From positions 62,001-126,000 of the forward strand of contig QIKP01000011.1 in the NCBI GenBank assembly GCA_003233055.1: a DNA stretch of 64,000 bases. Direction: 5' to 3'. Within the stretch, counting starts at the first letter, position 1. Every line of letters begins with the position of its first letter. This DNA comes from Planctomycetaceae bacterium. GTDB taxonomy: Bacteria; Planctomycetota; Planctomycetia; Pirellulales; Lacipirellulaceae. Below the pieces are notes generated by a model. That model ran no database searches, was not told where the DNA came from, and saw only the letters and a program-made list of their open reading frames with translations. Both the position numbers and the translations under genes were made by a program. This document shows positions 45,070-55,884 of the stretch, one piece after another.

Positions 45070-45081
45070 CGGGAGCGCGAC

Positions 45082-46077
45082 TTGCAAATTTTTGTTTACG
45101 AGTGGGTCCATGGTGGCGGTTTTTTGGATCGTGACGAATCGCCGCCGGCGTCGCTGCTTCGCGAAGGATCGGCGATGCTTCTGGCAGTGGCGAAAGACTT
45201 CTCTCGCCTCGATCAAGTCACGGTAAAGACTCTCGTCGAGACCCCCCTGCCCTCGCTGGCGGGCTCGCCAACCAAGGTCGAATCGGCCGCCGCACGCGAC
45301 AAGGCTTTCGACCAATTGGCAGCCTCTTGCGATGCGACTCTCCTCATTGCACCCGAGTTTGAGGGAATATTGCTGCGGCTAGCGAGTCGAGTGAGCGAGT
45401 TAGGAGGCAGGCTGCTTTCGCCCGGGCCGGAGTTCATTGCCATCGCCAGCGACAAGCACGAGACCGCCATCCGGCTCCATGCCAAGGGCGTGAACGTACC
45501 GGAAGGGATTGTCCTCATGCCAGGCGAACGGTCCCCCGACTCGTTCCGCTACCCGGCGATTCTTAAACCGATCGACGGCGCTGGCTCGATAGGAGTCGAA
45601 CGATGGGACCAACCTGGTTCAACCCCTACGGCGGCCGGCGCGTATCGGTTGGAGCACTTCGTCGAGGGCACTCCGGTAAGCGTCGCGGTTGTTTGCGGAC
45701 CAAACAAATGCGTGCCGCTTGCCCCCTCTTCTCAGCGTCTCGACAATCAATTTGCCTACGAGGGAGGCTCGCTGCCACTGGCCGACGACTTGCAGAAACG
45801 GGCAACATCGCTCGCACTAGAAGCCGTCGAAGCACTGCCCGAGAGGGTTGGCTACGTCGGTGTCGACATGGTTCTTGGCGAATCCAAAGAGGGCTCAGGC
45901 GACAAGGTGATCGAAATCAATCCTCGCTACACGACCTCTTACGTCGGCCTGCGCGCGGCGACCCGGCACAACCTTGCAAAACTGGTCCTTGATCTGTCGA
46001 ATGGAGAGCCGGTCTCGCAGCCCGAGTGGGAACGCGCTGTGGAATTCGACGCTACGGGCGAAATACGAGAGCGGTAA
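45082..46077 (+). CDS. ATP-grasp enzyme, MfnD-like (tyramine-glutamate ligase type)
   Basis: The 331-residue protein has an ATP-grasp fold: N-terminal pre-grasp domain, ILKPIDGAGSIGVERW glycine-rich ATP loop, RLEHFVEGTPVSVAVV, and a C-terminal VIEINPRYTTSYVGLR with the metal-binding Glu and Asn. Archaeal MfnD ligates glutamate to tyramine in methanofuran synthesis. The next two genes resemble MfnF and MfnE, which supports the assignment, though the ligand itself is inferred. The start is TTG with GGGAG upstream. Confidence 0.75.
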   Translation: MQIFVYEWVHGGGFLDRDESPPASLLREGSAMLLAVAKDFSRLDQVTVKTLVETPLPSLAGSPTKVESAAARDKAFDQLAASCDATLLIAPEFEGILLRLASRVSELGGRLLSPGPEFIAIASDKHETAIRLHAKGVNVPEGIVLMPGERSPDSFRYPAILKPIDGAGSIGVERWDQPGSTPTAAGAYRLEHFVEGTPVSVAVVCGPNKCVPLAPSSQRLDNQFAYEGGSLPLADDLQKRATSLALEAVEALPERVGYVGVDMVLGESKEGSGDKVIEINPRYTTSYVGLRAATRHNLAKLVLDLSNGEPVSQPEWERAVEFDATGEIRER

Positions 46078-46092
46078 CGTCTGGAGAACTTC

Positions 46093-47091
46093 ATGCGGTG
46101 GATCGGCATTGATGTTGGCGGAGCGAATCTCAAGCTGTCGGACGGCCGCGCCTTCGCCCAGTCTCAACCCTTCGCTCTCTGGAAACATCCCCAACAACTG
46201 GCCGATGCGATTCGGACAGCGCTGGCTCAGTCGCCGCCACACGACGCGGTCGCAGCGACGATGAGCGGCGAGTTATGCGACTGCTACGAAACCAAGGCGG
46301 AGGGAGTACAGCAGATCGCAAGTTCGTTGGCAGACGCCGCTGGAGATCGGCCCGTTTTCTTGTATGGCCTGGAGGGTGCCTTTCACCAACCGAGCGCTGC
46401 TTCCGAGAAACCACTTCTTTTTGCAGCCAGCAACTGGCATGCCTTGGCACGGATAGCGGCCACCTACCTTCCCGATCAAACGGGGCTCGTTGTCGACATG
46501 GGTTCGACCACGACCGACATCGTGCCGGTGGTCTCCGGAGAGGTGGCAACCGAAAGCCAAACCGATACCGAGCGGCTGCTGGCGGGCGAACTCGTTTATA
46601 CGGGCATCGGGAGAACACCCGTTTGTGCGGTCGTCCACCAACTTCCCTACCGCGGCAGGGAATGTCCGGTGGCGGCCGAGTTTTTTGCGACGACCGAGGA
46701 TGTTTATTTCTTGCTTGGCACCGCGCGCCAACCGACCGAAGCGCGCGGCGCGGACGGGCGTGCAATGATTCAACAGTTTGCGGTCGATCGATTGGCACGG
46801 CAAATCGGTGCCGACCGTTCTACATTTACTCTCGAAGACGCACTCGTGGCGGCCGAGCACGTCCGTGATTGCCAACTGTCGCGAATCAACGCAGCCATCG
46901 ACCTGGTTACGAAAGACGAGCCATGCCATGCGATTCAGTCGGGAAGTGGCGAGTTCCTTGCCGCGAAATCACTTGCAACGCGAAACGACATTCTTTCCGT
47001 CACGTCGCTTGCCGAACAGCGAAATCCGGAACTTAGCGGCTGCGCCGCAGCCGCTGCGGTTGCCGTTCTGGCGGCGGAGCAGCAACCATGA
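46093..47091 (+). CDS. hydantoinase/oxoprolinase-like protein, MfnF-like
   Basis: The 332-residue product belongs to the hydantoinase A/oxoprolinase (ASKHA-fold) group linked to tetrahydromethanopterin C1 transfer: GIDVGGANLKLS at the start, LVVDMGSTTTDIVPV in the middle, and GCAAAAAVAVLA at the end. MfnF joins the furan and tyramine-glutamate parts of methanofuran. GGAG upstream of ATG 46093 supports the start. It is followed by MfnE with a 4-bp overlap. Confidence 0.8.
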   Translation: MRWIGIDVGGANLKLSDGRAFAQSQPFALWKHPQQLADAIRTALAQSPPHDAVAATMSGELCDCYETKAEGVQQIASSLADAAGDRPVFLYGLEGAFHQPSAASEKPLLFAASNWHALARIAATYLPDQTGLVVDMGSTTTDIVPVVSGEVATESQTDTERLLAGELVYTGIGRTPVCAVVHQLPYRGRECPVAAEFFATTEDVYFLLGTARQPTEARGADGRAMIQQFAVDRLARQIGADRSTFTLEDALVAAEHVRDCQLSRINAAIDLVTKDEPCHAIQSGSGEFLAAKSLATRNDILSVTSLAEQRNPELSGCAAAAAVAVLAAEQQP

Positions 47092-47732
47092 GCGAGACGA
47101 ACAGCCAAGTCCTAAAAGTCGGTGGTAGTTTAGTGACACAGCCAGATTTCGTTGCAGCCCTGCGTGCGTGGCTGAAGGCCCAGCAGCGCACCGATCCAGC
47201 TCGCCACTTTGTTCTGTTGGTCGGTGGAGGGGTACTTGTCGACGGACTTCGCCAACTCGATTTGACACATCCGATGAGCGAGGAAATCGTTCACTGGCAT
47301 GCGATCGACCTCATGGAATCGCTCGGAAGAATCGTCGGCGGGTGGCTCCCAGAGATCGAGATAACTTCTGATTTCGTCGTTGCCCAAGAAAAGTGTCGCC
47401 AGCCTGGCGTGACACTCCTGCTCGCGACCGATTTTTTGCGCCAGGTCGAACCCTCATTGCCTGGCAACCCGCTTCCCGCTGGTTGGCACGTGACAAGCGA
47501 TTCGATCGCCGCCCGGGTAGCCATCGGCCTCGACGCGGGAACGCTGACCCTTCTCAAGTCGATGAGTGCCGATCCCGCCACGGTTGGCGGCGATTGGCGG
47601 CGAGCCGCCGAGGTCGGCCTCGTCGATTCCTTCTTCCCCGAAGCCGTGCGGGGCATCCCGCAGGTAAAATGGGCCACCCTCCCAAGCATGGGCGAGCCGA
47701 CTCGCGTTTGTGACTCCAAGCCGAATTCTTGA
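47088..47732 (+). CDS. amino-acid-kinase-fold protein, MfnE-like
   Basis: The 214-residue product has VGGSLVTQPDF and LVGGGVLVDGLR near the start and HVTSDSIAARVA plus LLKSM later, matching the amino acid kinase fold. MfnE phosphorylates an aminomethylfuran alcohol in methanofuran synthesis. The small size and the operon with MfnF/MfnD-like genes fit this. A general carbamate or uridylate kinase is less likely because these blocks differ. Confidence 0.8.
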   Translation: MSETNSQVLKVGGSLVTQPDFVAALRAWLKAQQRTDPARHFVLLVGGGVLVDGLRQLDLTHPMSEEIVHWHAIDLMESLGRIVGGWLPEIEITSDFVVAQEKCRQPGVTLLLATDFLRQVEPSLPGNPLPAGWHVTSDSIAARVAIGLDAGTLTLLKSMSADPATVGGDWRRAAEVGLVDSFFPEAVRGIPQVKWATLPSMGEPTRVCDSKPNS

Positions 47733-47771
47733 CACCCCTTCGACGGACCGATTACCATAAGGCCTCTACTG

Positions 47772-47781
47772 CCCCCCCCCC
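47772..47781. repeat. poly-C tract of 10
   Basis: Ten consecutive C lie about 107 bp before the ATG of the secreted prenyltransferase-fold gene. Such tracts are prone to slippage and could alter promoter spacing if within a promoter; that is untested. Confidence 0.7.
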
Positions 47782-47888
47782 GGCGGAGTCCCTACGCTCT
47801 GCCGCTTAGCCGATGAACGCTTGGCGTCGCAGCCTCTGCTGGAGTGCCAAACGGTGACGATGGACCATCACTTCAAGGAGTTCGCGCC

Positions 47889-49508
<1,620 letters not shown>

Positions 49509-49510
49509 CG

Positions 49511-49535
49511 CCTCGCCTCGCCTCGCCTCGCCTCG
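49511..49535. repeat. (CCTCG)5 microsatellite
   Basis: Five perfect copies follow the TGAT array by two bases. Two different microsatellites side by side are unusual in bacteria. Confidence 0.9.
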
Positions 49536-49653
49536 CAAACGCCCAGTTCGCACGCAGGTAAGCCCCGTCGGGTATGAACACGGCCGAAACGAGCCGACTG
49601 GCCCTTTCGTTTCGCAGGTCCTTGGTTCTTTGGCATCCGCCAAATATACTACT

Positions 49654-49743
49654 TAGAGCAGTGATCACTCGGATGTTCCGCTAAGGCAATCGTTGGACGC
49701 TGAAATAGCAGCGCCGTGACCGGAACATGCGTGTGCGGCTCGC
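49654..49743. repeat. 90-bp palindromic dispersed repeat, copy 2
   Basis: This copy is 89/90 identical to 42245-42334. It ends 26 bp before the first gene of the ExbB/ExbD operon, so it is close to, or within, the operon's promoter or leader. Confidence 0.9.
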
Positions 49744-49769
49744 CCAGCCCCTCGACCTGATTGTCCACC

Positions 49770-50648
49770 ATGAGCATCGCCACCGATCGCACGACGATGC
49801 CGGCTACCGCCAAGCACCACTATCGCCTGGAAGTTAACTCGTTCGACCGGACGACCAGCCTGCTCGTCTCGCTGCTCCTTTTGATTGGCACCACCGTTAC
49901 GGTGATGGTCATCGTCTTCTTATTCCGGACCTTTCGCCCTGAGCAAGAGCCTGCCAGGTTGATCCCGATTAGCAAGCCACGTGGCGAACCGATCAAGGGA
50001 TACGAGGAAGAGATCGAGCCCCCCGGGCTGGAAGACGCCCCCGAAGATGTACCGCCGCAACTTCAAGAGACGCTGAAGGAACTCACCAACGCCATCACCA
50101 ACAAGACGGCCCTGCTCGCCAACGAGAGTTTCGTTGCCGACACCCTCGCGGGCAAGGGTGCCGGCCCTGGCAACAAGAACTACGATGGCGACGGCGGCGA
50201 GGGAGGCACCGACCCTCCTAAAGAACTCCGTTTCGAAGCCCGATCGGACGCTGACTATGCCGCGATGATTGACTTCTTTGGCGGCGAACTGGGGGTGCTC
50301 GATCGCCGCGCAAACAAAATCTACTATGCGTCGAAGTGGAGCCAAGCGAAGCCAATACTTCGTGAGGGAAATCCCGGGGATGAAAAGCGATTCTATTTCC
50401 GAGCAACCGGCCCTCCCCTCCTGCCGATCGAGGTGCGACTGGCGAGGAAAGCCAAGATCATGAAAGCGGGCGCACTCCTCCTCGTGTTTTATCCTGACAA
50501 GGTCGCACACGACATCTACGCCAAAGAACAGGCCAGGGCACGCGAATTCGGAAGAACGAAGCTGGAAGAGATTGACCGCACCGTTTTTCGAGTGGAGAAG
50601 AAAGGTCGCATCTACAGGTTCAGCGTCGAGGATCAAAGTTACTTTTAA
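49770..50648 (+). CDS. membrane-anchored protein at head of ExbB/ExbD operon
   Basis: The 292-residue protein has one membrane helix at about residues 31-56, then a Pro/Glu-rich linker, and a soluble C-terminal domain (about 140-292) with FFGGELGVLDRRANKIYYAS and IRLARK-type blocks. The topology is like that of ExbD/TolA-type partners: short cytosolic end, one helix, long periplasmic part. I know no named family. Start at ATG 49770 is preferred over the TTG at 49761. It lies 67 bp before the ExbB-like gene. Confidence 0.7.
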   Translation: MSIATDRTTMPATAKHHYRLEVNSFDRTTSLLVSLLLLIGTTVTVMVIVFLFRTFRPEQEPARLIPISKPRGEPIKGYEEEIEPPGLEDAPEDVPPQLQETLKELTNAITNKTALLANESFVADTLAGKGAGPGNKNYDGDGGEGGTDPPKELRFEARSDADYAAMIDFFGGELGVLDRRANKIYYASKWSQAKPILREGNPGDEKRFYFRATGPPLLPIEVRLARKAKIMKAGALLLVFYPDKVAHDIYAKEQARAREFGRTKLEEIDRTVFRVEKKGRIYRFSVEDQSYF

Positions 50649-50715
50649 CTAGCCACCCCCTGTTTCGGACGATACCACGACCCGTTATCACAACCATTAG
50701 CAACCGCGAGACCCG

Positions 50716-51348
50716 ATGGACATACTTTTTCAGATCGTAGGCCTTATGGTTTATATTGCCCTTGGGCTCCTTGCCTTGTGGGGAGCCTTTTGTGCAGTCC
50801 TCGTCTGGCGGCGTGTCGGACAGGTCCGATTCGCAGACGAGGAGGACCAAGACGAATTCATTGCTGAACTCGACACCCATCTGGCTCCGAAAGACTTCGA
50901 AGGCGCACAAGCACTTTGCCAAGACGATCGTCGGGCACTGCCCCAACTGGCGCTCTTTGGTGTGGAGAATCGTGAGCTCGGCATCCGCAAGCTGCAAGGC
51001 CGGATTTGGGAGCGGTTTCAGCAGGACGTGCTGGCCGATATCGAGCACCGGCTGAGTTGGGTGGCAACCGTGGTCAAAAGCGCCCCGATGGTCGGCCTCT
51101 TTGGCACGGTGCTCGGCATGATGGGGGCGTTTCGCGGAATTTCCGAAGGAGGGGCCGATGTCGACCCAGGAGCCATGGCGGGCAACATCATGCTTGCCCT
51201 GATCACCACCGCTTGCGGACTCGCCATTGCGGTCCCCCTGCTGATCGTCACCAACGCCATCGTCGTTCGTATTCGCAAGATGGAAGAACTGGTCGGCATT
51301 GGCATCACACGTCTCATCGAATTGCTCAAAGCGGTCGTCGGACGATAA
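50716..51348 (+). CDS. MotA/TolQ/ExbB-type proton channel protein
   Basis: The 210-residue membrane protein has helices near residues 5-30, 110-135 and 155-180, and the family block APMVGLFGTVLGMMGAFRGI with GNIMLALITTACGLAIAVP. These proteins form a proton channel with ExbD/TolR to drive work at the outer membrane. The two genes directly after are ExbD-like, so they probably make one motor. No TonB or TolA is recognised nearby. Confidence 0.93.
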   Translation: MDILFQIVGLMVYIALGLLALWGAFCAVLVWRRVGQVRFADEEDQDEFIAELDTHLAPKDFEGAQALCQDDRRALPQLALFGVENRELGIRKLQGRIWERFQQDVLADIEHRLSWVATVVKSAPMVGLFGTVLGMMGAFRGISEGGADVDPGAMAGNIMLALITTACGLAIAVPLLIVTNAIVVRIRKMEELVGIGITRLIELLKAVVGR

Positions 51349-51368
51349 CCACGGAAGCCCTCCCGCAG

Positions 51369-51893
51369 ATGTCCATTAACGATACACTCGACTCGGTCAT
51401 TCTCAAACGGCCAGACGATAGTCTCCTCGACCACGAGGACGACGATTTCGTTCGTCCGCCGAAGAAAGCGCTGGAAGAAGACCTCGAGATGGACATCACG
51501 CCGATGATCGACATCACGTTCCTTCTACTAATTTTCTTTTTGGTAACCTCCCGCCCGGATGAAACTACCTCCATCCACCTACCCCGTGCGCAGCATGGCG
51601 CTGCGGTGAGCCAGCGATTCTCTACCCTGTTTTCGATCGCCAAAGGGGGGCTCGACAGCGCTCCGATTTACGAAGGGGATGGCAAAAAACCCGACAAGAT
51701 CATGTCGACCGATCCCGAGGTTCGAAATGCACGGATTAAAGAATTGATCGAGACCGGTCTTCGGGAGGGAAAGAAGGACGTCGTCCTCAAAGGGGACCGT
51801 GGGGTCCTCTGCCGCGACATCCATGGCCTCCTCCAGGCGGTCTCGAAGGTCGACGGCATTACCATCAACCTCGGCGTGTTTGAAGCACGGTAA
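51369..51893 (+). CDS. ExbD/TolR family protein (1)
   Basis: The 174-residue product has a cytosolic acidic lead, the single helix MDITPMIDITFLLLIFFLV with the conserved proton-path Asp, and a periplasmic domain to the end. Start ATG 51369 sits 20 bp after the ExbB-type gene. The longer open frame from 51006 overlaps that gene and is discarded. It probably assembles with the second ExbD-like protein. Confidence 0.92.
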   Translation: MSINDTLDSVILKRPDDSLLDHEDDDFVRPPKKALEEDLEMDITPMIDITFLLLIFFLVTSRPDETTSIHLPRAQHGAAVSQRFSTLFSIAKGGLDSAPIYEGDGKKPDKIMSTDPEVRNARIKELIETGLREGKKDVVLKGDRGVLCRDIHGLLQAVSKVDGITINLGVFEAR

Positions 51894-52012
51894 GCAACAA
51901 AGACCAGAACCAGACTCCCCTTTCTGACCGTAAAGAAAGGCTCCCTCACAACTCCCCCATTTCCTGGCCTTCCCCCAACCTCTCCCTGTAGGGAGACCGA
52001 TGATCAAACGAC

Positions 52013-52510
52013 ATGGCAACCGATACCCTCGAAAACGACGACCTCCCTCCTTTCGCGCAGCCGCCTCGAAAGAAGCGAACCGACGACGAACTTGACATGA
52101 CGCCGATGGTCGACGTCACGTTCCTACTGCTGATTTTTTTCATGGTGACGGCCGCCTTCGCTCTGCAAAAGGTTTTGGAGGTGCCGCCTGTAACCGAAGA
52201 CGAGGTCTCCAATCAGCAGGTAGAGGAAATCGAGAAAGACTCCATCGTGGTCCGTATCGATGCGGACAACGTCTTCTGGATCGGTGGCCCCCTTTGGACC
52301 GAAGAGCAGAAGGCGGTCACGTCGCTCAACATGCGGGCCAAGGTTCGCGAAGCGCGCGAGGGAGGCCCGGCGGGCCGCGGGCCCTCGAAAATGATGGTCG
52401 AAGCCCATGAGGAAGCAGTCTTTGAAAAATTAGTCGACGCCCTCGACGCCGGCTCTGCGGCATCGATCAACGAGATACGCCTAGCGATCGTAGAAGATGA
52501 AGAGTTTTAG
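52013..52510 (+). CDS. ExbD/TolR family protein (2)
   Basis: The 165-residue product has LDMTPMVDVTFLLLIFFMV, again with the proton-path Asp, and a short periplasmic domain with a cysteine-free core. It is divergent from the first ExbD, so the channel may contain two different ExbD subunits. It lies 119 bp after the first. Confidence 0.92.
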   Translation: MATDTLENDDLPPFAQPPRKKRTDDELDMTPMVDVTFLLLIFFMVTAAFALQKVLEVPPVTEDEVSNQQVEEIEKDSIVVRIDADNVFWIGGPLWTEEQKAVTSLNMRAKVREAREGGPAGRGPSKMMVEAHEEAVFEKLVDALDAGSAASINEIRLAIVEDEEF

Positions 52511-52525
52511 TTGTCGTTATATTTT

Positions 52526-52548
52526 GCCGGGGCCCAGGACGGCCCGGC
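52526..52548. terminator. GC-rich hairpin between ExbD2 and the beta-propeller gene
   Basis: GCCGGGGCC (52526-52534) pairs with GGCCCGGC (52541-52548) over a 6-nt loop, 16 bp after the ExbD stop. No U-run follows. It may reduce read-through or stabilise mRNA. Confidence 0.35.
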
Positions 52549-52584
52549 TCACCCAACGGTCCCCCAGTCCCCTATTCGAATCCC

Positions 52585-55500
52585 ATGACTGCTGAAGAGT
52601 TGATAGACGCCCTTCAAGCCAAAGCGTTGCTGTCGGACGCGATGCTCGAAAAGCTTCGTCAGAAGACAGCCACTGGCGGCAAGTCGCTGACCGCCAAGTC
52701 GCTTGCGAGCTTCTTGATTGACAAAGGGCATCTTAGCAAACACCAGGCCATGGCCGCGCTCGCCCCGACCGGAAAAACCACGGCCGCCCCTCCAGCCGAA
52801 CCCGCGCCAGTACCGAAAGAGCCGGTACCGAAAGAGCCAGTACCGTCGCCTGTTAAGTTGCCAGGCGATGAATTACAAGACCTCAGCAGTTCGGCCGAAT
52901 GGAGCCTCGACAAAGAAGGGGGATTTCCCGAGGCACCCGCCGAACAACCAACTACTAACAAGTCGAAAAAGAAGAAAGGCACGAAAGGAAAAAAAGGGGA
53001 CGAATGGGATTCGCCTCTGCTCCTAATTGGTGGCGGCTCGCTGATGCTCTTGTTGATCATCGGCGGCGTGGTCGGGTACATCATGAATGCCGAAGGGGCC
53101 GACAAAACACTCGCTCAAGCTCGCACGGCCATGGACGAAGGCTCCTATGGGAATGGAATTGCCAACTACGAAAAATTCGTCGAAAAGTGGCCTCACCATG
53201 CCGACTTCAGCACCGCACGAGTCGAGCTGGCCATGGCGAGGATCCGCCAAACCGTGGAAATAGGTAACGCCTCCTTGGCCCTGAAGGCAGCTACCGAAGA
53301 ACTGCACGCCATCGACGAGGAATCCAACTTCAGTGACGCGCAGGAGCAGCTCAGCGACTTGCTGCCTCGCATCGCTCGTTCTCTTGCCGACCAAGCCGAG
53401 GCGAGTAAAGAATTGGCCCAAACCAATACGCTCTTCGAACAAGCTAAGACCGCGCTCGGCATGACGAATAACACCAAGTACGTCCCCAAGTCGCGCCGCG
53501 ACAAAACCGAACTCGAAGGCATTCGCCAAACGATCGACCGCATCGCGCGGCGGCAGCAGTCTCGCACCGACTTGCAGGAGGCCTTGGCAACCATCGAAAC
53601 GGCGGTCGGGGCCGGTGACACTCAATCAGCCTACGCTACCCAGAAGGTGCTGGTCGACAAACATCCTTCTCTTCTCGGCAACGCGGAGTTGGCCGAGGCG
53701 CTGGCCCATATCTCTCAAGCGGAAAGCAAGAGTATTCGATTTGTGAAAGAACCGATCGAGGCGAAAACCGACGACCCGAATTCCTCCATCCTTGCGACCC
53801 TAGCGATCGCCAATCTCCGCCAACCAGGTAACGCCCCGGTCCAAGGCGCGTTTTGTGCCCAGGTCAGCGGAGTGGCTTATGGCTTGGACACCAGCAATGG
53901 CAAGCTCCTCTGGCGAAGGTACCTCGGCCCGACCGTCGACCAAATCTACCCGCAGACAGTGGCAAGTGACCTGTTACTTGTCGAGTGGAATCCAACCAAG
54001 GGTGACCAGCAGCGGCAGGCACTCCTGCGTGTCGACGCGACGACGGGCAAACTAAAATGGCGGCTGGAACTCGACGATCACATCGCAGAGCCAGTCGTGA
54101 GTGGCGATCGAATTTACCTCTCGGGTGCGTCGGGAAAGCTGCATCTCGTCGAGGCCGATTCTGGCACCCGCACCGGGTACGTGCAGTTTCCCCAGCCGCT
54201 CGAGTCGCCACCGGTCGTCCGCGAGAAGACAGGGAAGCTCTACGTCACGGGGGAGCATTCGAGCCTTTACACACTCTCGACCGAAGACCTTTCCTGCACG
54301 GGCGTTTTCTACACCAAGCATCCACGAGGATCGATTGTTGCCGCTCCGATTGTTGCGATCGACAAAGCGATCGTCGTCGAGAACGATGGCCTCGAGACTT
54401 GCAAGCTTCGCCTTTTTTCCCTGGACAACGACGGAAACATCATCGAAGCGCTCGTCGAGCGCCGCCTGGAAGGGAGGGTGGTCCGTCAGCCACAGGTCGA
54501 AGGGCGACGCTTCATGGCAATCACCGACCGCGGTCGCATCACGCTCTACGAAGTCAGCCTAGGAACCGACGGCGAGCCCCTGACGATGCTGGCAACGCGC
54601 GCTGCGAGAGGAGGGACTCCGTTCGTCCGATTTGGTGCCGTCGACGGTGGAGACCTCTGGCTGGCGGAAAACACCCTCACCAAATACGCCGTCGCACCAA
54701 CCGGAAACCGCCTCTCCGTGCAAGAGCTCGTCGGCGACTACAGTCGATCGCAGTTCGTCACACCTTTGGAAATTCGGAACAACGTGCTGCTATTCGCTCG
54801 ATCGCGAAGGGGCCGCGCAGGGTTCACGGTCACCGCCGCCGATACCAAGACAGGGAACGCCTACTGGCAGTCGGACATCGGATCGCCTGCGGCGGGAAAC
54901 CCGCTCGCGTCTACTTCCCCCGTGGCACTACTCGAAGCCGACGCCAACGGCCAGGTCTACCTCTTCGACCGCAATACATTGCGATCCCGAGTCCAAAACA
55001 ACGCACTCCCTGCCCCGACGAAACAGGAAGCAGCAGCCCTTTTCGATCATTCGATTCTGGTCGATGGCGGCGCAGCAGTCTTTTCGTCGGTTGGATCGGA
55101 CCAGGTCCTTCTCTACAGCCCTTCCGCCTCCCAACCACTCTCCAGGAGCCGCCTGCCCGGCCCGCTCGCCTGCCCCCCTATCCCGTTTGCCAAGGGCTGG
55201 ATCGCGCCCCTTTCGGTCGGTCAGGTCTTCCTCTTGGATAGCAAGTCGGGAAAGCCGATCGCCGCACCGTTCCAGCCAAAGTTACAACCGGGCCGGACCA
55301 TCGAATGGCTCTCTGCTGGCGTTGCGGAACACGACCGATTCGTTATTTCGGATGGAATTGAAAAAATCTACCTCGTGGAATGGCAACAAGGCAACAAGCC
55401 GGCACTCGTCGCGGTAGGCGAAGCAGCGGTCGGGCCCTCGCCGCTGACAACAGCGATTGTTGTGCTTGGCAACCTCGCTTTTGCCGGGACCGACGATGGC

Positions 55501-55884
55501 TGGCTCGCGCAATTTCAATTGCCAGGGCTCGACGCCGGCGAGCGGATCAAGCTCGGTTCGCCCGTCGTCTGGGGGCCCTACAGGGCCGGCAACCACGTCG
55601 TCCTTCGTACCGAACGGGGGGACTTGGTGGCCATCGACGCCCAAGGGGCCAAGGCATGGAGCGTTCTCGCTCCCCCCTCCCCTTTCGCCGGTCCGCCGCT
55701 AGCGGAAGGAGAGTTGATCGTCGCTACCCAAAAAGGGACCCTCCTGAGAATCGATCGGAAGACGGGTCGCGAGGCCGGCCGGGTCGACATTGGACAACCG
55801 ATTGCCAGCGGCCCGGTGATCCTAGGGAAAAACATCGTCGTGGCGGCCCACGATGGCACCCCTTTAGTCGTGGAGACGCCGTAG
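52585..55884 (+). CDS. membrane-anchored PQQ-type beta-propeller protein, 1099 residues
   Basis: Domains in order: a cytosolic helical domain (about 1-60, LSDAMLEKLR, LIDKGHLSKHQAM) like those on planctomycete kinases; a Pro/Glu/Lys low-complexity linker with PVPKE repeats; a Lys-rich stretch and one membrane helix at about 143-168; a TPR-like helical part (170-390); and a long beta-propeller with PQQ-type repeats (VYGLDTSNGKLLWRRY, ATTGKLKWR and others) from about 400 to the end. The propeller should lie in the periplasm. The PQQ cofactor is not implied. It is the largest protein of the putative envelope system. Confidence 0.8.
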   Translation: MTAEELIDALQAKALLSDAMLEKLRQKTATGGKSLTAKSLASFLIDKGHLSKHQAMAALAPTGKTTAAPPAEPAPVPKEPVPKEPVPSPVKLPGDELQDLSSSAEWSLDKEGGFPEAPAEQPTTNKSKKKKGTKGKKGDEWDSPLLLIGGGSLMLLLIIGGVVGYIMNAEGADKTLAQARTAMDEGSYGNGIANYEKFVEKWPHHADFSTARVELAMARIRQTVEIGNASLALKAATEELHAIDEESNFSDAQEQLSDLLPRIARSLADQAEASKELAQTNTLFEQAKTALGMTNNTKYVPKSRRDKTELEGIRQTIDRIARRQQSRTDLQEALATIETAVGAGDTQSAYATQKVLVDKHPSLLGNAELAEALAHISQAESKSIRFVKEPIEAKTDDPNSSILATLAIANLRQPGNAPVQGAFCAQVSGVAYGLDTSNGKLLWRRYLGPTVDQIYPQTVASDLLLVEWNPTKGDQQRQALLRVDATTGKLKWRLELDDHIAEPVVSGDRIYLSGASGKLHLVEADSGTRTGYVQFPQPLESPPVVREKTGKLYVTGEHSSLYTLSTEDLSCTGVFYTKHPRGSIVAAPIVAIDKAIVVENDGLETCKLRLFSLDNDGNIIEALVERRLEGRVVRQPQVEGRRFMAITDRGRITLYEVSLGTDGEPLTMLATRAARGGTPFVRFGAVDGGDLWLAENTLTKYAVAPTGNRLSVQELVGDYSRSQFVTPLEIRNNVLLFARSRRGRAGFTVTAADTKTGNAYWQSDIGSPAAGNPLASTSPVALLEADANGQVYLFDRNTLRSRVQNNALPAPTKQEAAALFDHSILVDGGAAVFSSVGSDQVLLYSPSASQPLSRSRLPGPLACPPIPFAKGWIAPLSVGQVFLLDSKSGKPIAAPFQPKLQPGRTIEWLSAGVAEHDRFVISDGIEKIYLVEWQQGNKPALVAVGEAAVGPSPLTTAIVVLGNLAFAGTDDGWLAQFQLPGLDAGERIKLGSPVVWGPYRAGNHVVLRTERGDLVAIDAQGAKAWSVLAPPSPFAGPPLAEGELIVATQKGTLLRIDRKTGREAGRVDIGQPIASGPVILGKNIVVAAHDGTPLVVETP

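Noticed and set aside
52560-52590. TTCGAATCC resembling a tRNA T-loop
   Set aside because: No matching acceptor stem, anticodon arm or D-arm was found around it.
55380-55883. 168-codon N-terminal extension of the SBP-like protein
   Set aside because: It overlaps the propeller gene, is rich in Arg and Pro typical of a shadow frame, and would remove the signal peptide that starts at 55884.
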